Of a DNA stretch of 64,000 nt, positions 61,529-64,000 are shown one piece after another (position 1 is the stretch's first letter; each line of letters begins with the position of its first letter). The stretch spans positions 248,001 to 312,000 of the forward strand of contig CAWCDW010000010.1 in the NCBI GenBank assembly GCA_963794475.1. Reading direction: 5' to 3'. Both the position numbers and the translations under genes were made by a program. Under the pieces are notes generated by a model. The model ran no database searches, had not been told where the DNA came from, and saw nothing but the letters and a program-made list of their open reading frames with translations. This DNA is from GAS188 sp963794475. Lineage in GTDB: Bacteria > Pseudomonadota > Alphaproteobacteria > Rhizobiales > Beijerinckiaceae.

Positions 61529-61969
61529 ATGACGATCAAGAAAATGGACCACGTTAGCGTTGTCGTCGACGACCTTGCAGATGCTATCGCTTTTTTCACA
61601 GTGCTAGGTATGACGATTGAAGGCGAGGCGCTGGTCGAGGGCCCGTGGGTGGACCGCGTCAACGGGCTCGAAAAGGTTCAAGTCGACATCGTTATGATGC
61701 GGACCCCAGATGGGCACGGACGGCTTGAGCTGACGAAGTTTCGCAATCCAAAACTGGTCAAGATCGAACGTGTGATCGCGCCGCCGAACGCGCTGGGCCT
61801 CCGGAGCGTCATGTTTGCAGTCGAAAGCGTCGACGACACTGTCGCTCGCCTGCGCGCCATCGGCGGCGAACTCATCGGCGAAGTGGCCCAGTACGAGGAC
61901 AAGTACAGACTCTGCTACATGCGAGGCCCTGCGGGCATCATCATCGCGCTGGCCGAGGAACTCTTGTGA
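61529..61969 (+). CDS. VOC/glyoxalase-like protein
   Basis: A 146-residue vicinal oxygen chelate protein: KMDHVSVVVDDLADAIAFFT at the N-terminus (metal-binding His), GHGRLELTKF (Glu), LRSVMFAVESVDDTVARLRA, and the C-terminal RGPAGIIIALAEEL (Glu). Two beta-alpha-beta-beta-beta modules make the usual glyoxalase fold. Cytoplasmic; substrate unknown. Confidence 0.88.
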   Translation: MTIKKMDHVSVVVDDLADAIAFFTVLGMTIEGEALVEGPWVDRVNGLEKVQVDIVMMRTPDGHGRLELTKFRNPKLVKIERVIAPPNALGLRSVMFAVESVDDTVARLRAIGGELIGEVAQYEDKYRLCYMRGPAGIIIALAEELL

Positions 61970-62540
61970 AGCTCGCCAAGTGGCGCTGTGGGTAGGTTCT
62001 GGCACGGCGGCATCCGAGCAGCTCCGGGTGCTGGAAGACGACGCGGGGCTCTGAGGCATCGCTTCATCGCCGGGGCGCCGACTCTGGAGCGTGGCAGTGA
62101 TGGAGTGCGTCGAGTATTGAACCAGCTCACTGCTCATGTCCGGTTTTGCGGCGGCCGGGCTTGCCGAGCTTCTTCGCAATGGAGCGTCGGTGCGGGCGCA
62201 TGCTGATGCGATCGGACGAGTAGAATATCGCTTCCGAGATCATCCTCCCGGTCCCGCCGACATCTGCGGTCAAGGGATAGTTCGCCGAAGGTCGCCCCAC
62301 CACGACGATTAAGGCACGCGCGCTCGTGGACCAACGAGCCGTCTAACAGCGCGCTGCGTCGCTTTGTCCGTTAGGAGCAATAGTCAGTGTCAAAACTTGA
62401 CCTCCTCCCTAGGCAGAACCTGCGAGTGCGCGTGTGCGAGGGATCAATCACTGCGTCAAGCGCGATGTTCCAGCTTAAGAATTCGTAGACCTCTCTTGAA
62501 GCTAATTGCGCTCCAACCACCTCCTCGGATCGCAGATTAT
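61970..62540. other. Intergenic region
   Basis: About 570 bp without a supportable gene. Phrases such as CTCATGTCCGGTTTTGCGGC near 62133 faintly resemble module B of the interspersed repeat, but the match is too short to call a copy. Confidence 0.4.
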
Positions 62541-64000
62541 ATGACCAGCTTGGCGCAGTCAGACACGGTGTCCGGTTCCCAAACGCAAGTGACCCGAGGC
62601 ACCTTGACCGTCGCCGCTGTGTTCTTCGTCTCGGGCATACCGGCCCTGATCTATCAGTTAGTGTGGCAGCGCGCGTTGTTCACGATGTTCGGCATCAATA
62701 TCGAAGCCGTCACCGTGGTAATCGCGGGTTTTCTCATGGGACTGGGCATCGGCAGCTTCCTCGGCGGGAGGATCTCCCGCCGCCCCTCGCTCAATTTATT
62801 GGTCGCGTTTGGCGCGATCGAGCTCGTTATCGCCGCCTGTGGCGCCATGTCGCTGCGCATCATCGCATTCGTCGGAAGCTACACGCTGGACCTGCCGCCC
62901 ATCCCCCTGACCACCGTTACTATCGCGCTGCTGTTCGTGCCGACGCTGTTCATGGGCTCCACGTTGCCCATCCTATCGGTCTACCTCGTCCGCCGCTCGC
63001 GCAATGTTGGTCAGTCGGTTGGATTCCTCTATTGCGTCAACACCATAGGGTCCGCAACCGCCTGCCTCTTGTGCGTCCTCTTCCTAATGGACCGCATGGG
63101 CATGCAAGGCGCAGTGACGATCGCAGCCCTGATCAATTTCATCGTCGGTGCATTAGCTTTATGCGAGGCTTGGCGCGAGCGCGGGCGCAAAGACGCGCTG
63201 GCCCGATCGACGGTGCCCGCAGTTGAGCCGGCGCCATCGCTCATGCGCCGGTCAGTGCCGGAACTCGTTTTCGCCGTCCTCTTATCTGGCTTCGTCGGCT
63301 ACGTCTCGCTCTCTTATGAAGTGGTGTGGTTCAGAGCATTCTCGATCGCCAGCAACACCAGCCCTGCCTTTGCGCTGGTGCTCGGTGTCTATCTGGCCGG
63401 CATCGCAAACGGTGCTCTGCGATTGCGCAGTCGGTTCAGCGCTTCACTGCCCCAACCACAATCCATGTATCTGATATCTCTTTGCACCCTCGGCGCCGGT
63501 ATCCTCGGATACGCTCTGTTGCCGCTCGCGGCCTATAGCGCCACCACGGCGTTCGGCTACTTCTATCCTATGTTGCTGATGATCTTCGTACAGACCACGA
63601 TTAGCGGCATGATATTTCCGCTCGTCTGCCACTATGGCGTCAGCCCCGACGACAACGCCGGGGCCGGGGTGAGCCTGATCTATCTCGCCAACATTCTCGG
63701 ATCCGTCGGGGGGACTCTCCTCACCGGCTTCGTGCTGATGGACGCCTTGTCCATTTCCGCCATCTCCGCGTTGCTAGGTATGGTCGGTGTGGGTCTTGCC
63801 GGTCTCGTCGCCTGGCGGGGCGGCCTGCCGCGCCGGCGCTGGCAAGCGATCGTTGCACTTGCCGGAATCGCGGGTGTGGCGATGCCGGCGCTGTCTGGCA
63901 CGCTATTTGACAAGTTCTACGAGCACCTTCTCTCGAATAGCCAGATCGAATCAGGCACTCGATTTGTCGAGACCGTCGAGAACCGCAGCGGAGTAATAAC
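62541..64000 (+). CDS. Spermidine-synthase-like / MFS-like membrane protein, 3' end outside window
   Basis: An open frame runs from ATG 62541 to the end of the window with no stop. The translation begins MTSLAQSDTVSGSQTQVTRG and continues through many transmembrane segments: VFFVSGIPALIYQLVWQRAL, VTVVIAGFLMGLGIGSFLGG, LFVPTLFMGSTLPILSVYLV, GYVSLSYEVVWFRAFSIASN. These are hallmarks of the 'fused MFS/spermidine synthase' family, whose soluble aminopropyltransferase-like domain would follow beyond 64000 (the last residues, FVETVENRSGVI, are its start). Amine substrate unproven. Confidence 0.85.
   Translation, partial: MTSLAQSDTVSGSQTQVTRGTLTVAAVFFVSGIPALIYQLVWQRALFTMFGINIEAVTVVIAGFLMGLGIGSFLGGRISRRPSLNLLVAFGAIELVIAACGAMSLRIIAFVGSYTLDLPPIPLTTVTIALLFVPTLFMGSTLPILSVYLVRRSRNVGQSVGFLYCVNTIGSATACLLCVLFLMDRMGMQGAVTIAALINFIVGALALCEAWRERGRKDALARSTVPAVEPAPSLMRRSVPELVFAVLLSGFVGYVSLSYEVVWFRAFSIASNTSPAFALVLGVYLAGIANGALRLRSRFSASLPQPQSMYLISLCTLGAGILGYALLPLAAYSATTAFGYFYPMLLMIFVQTTISGMIFPLVCHYGVSPDDNAGAGVSLIYLANILGSVGGTLLTGFVLMDALSISAISALLGMVGVGLAGLVAWRGGLPRRRWQAIVALAGIAGVAMPALSGTLFDKFYEHLLSNSQIESGTRFVETVENRSGVI

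Noticed and set aside
1..64000. tRNA, rRNA or riboswitch genes
   Set aside because: Reading through the gaps gave no cloverleaf-like or conserved RNA sequence I could support; a dedicated covariance search was not possible.

Overview
The window looks like chromosomal DNA of a Rhizobiales alphaproteobacterium, probably near Bradyrhizobiaceae/Xanthobacteraceae. The grounds are GC-rich coding DNA, a class III cyclase, FixJ-type regulators paired with PAS kinases, rhizobial-type integrase and IS relics, and a degenerate intergenic repeat of a kind I know from Bradyrhizobium-like genomes. Lineage is inference. No rRNA, tRNA or CRISPR array was seen.

Layout. 1-9.5 kb: end of a cyclase gene, two secreted proteins (YVTN propeller, aspartic-protease-like), a dienelactone hydrolase with an in-frame amber codon, a UBP zinc finger, a FAD oxidoreductase, a frameshifted small gene and a Sel1-type membrane protein. 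9.5-16.9 kb: a thiol-dioxygenase-like cupin; a minus-strand operon of Fe3+-type ABC transporter, frameshifted AtuA-like protein and DUF4387 protein; a GFA protein. 16.9-25.4 kb: relics and interspersed repeats around an AraC regulator, a Tat-type arylsulfatase with an adjacent collapsed formylglycine-generating-enzyme relic, a 2H phosphoesterase and a HAD hydrolase. 25.6-41.6 kb: LssY_C protein, MscS channel, IS6 and GST relics, two kinase/FixJ-type modules with extra receivers, an SLC13 transporter with a CYTH-like partner, and an integrase relic. 41.6-50.5 kb: envelope genes (amino-acid binding protein, L,D-transpeptidase, lipoproteins, intact formylglycine-generating enzyme, outer membrane protein, tiny membrane protein, ClC channel). 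50.6-58.1 kb: a minus-strand run of membrane proteins, PQQ dehydrogenase (two frameshifts), cytochrome bd-type oxidase (cydB frameshifted) and a second sulfatase. 58.6-64 kb: DUF1622 protein, an HdeA-like gene with an in-frame ochre codon, lipoprotein, cupin, glyoxalase-like protein, and the start of a spermidine-synthase/MFS-like membrane protein running off the end.

The most striking signal is a 16-bp palindrome, TGGGACC-(AA)-GGTCCCA, found eight times, always between genes and 110-230 bp upstream of a start codon. Every asymmetric copy reads CCAAGG toward the gene it precedes. The targets are a receiver protein, an outer membrane protein, lipoproteins, a tiny membrane protein, the run leading into cydAB, HdeA and probably the sulfatase. 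Length and symmetry match the mycobacterial DosR box (GGGACTWWAGTCCC), and FixJ/NarL-family regulators are encoded here. I propose a DosR-like low-oxygen/envelope-stress regulon. A second theme is decay: two nonsense codons, several single-base insertions and several gene relics.
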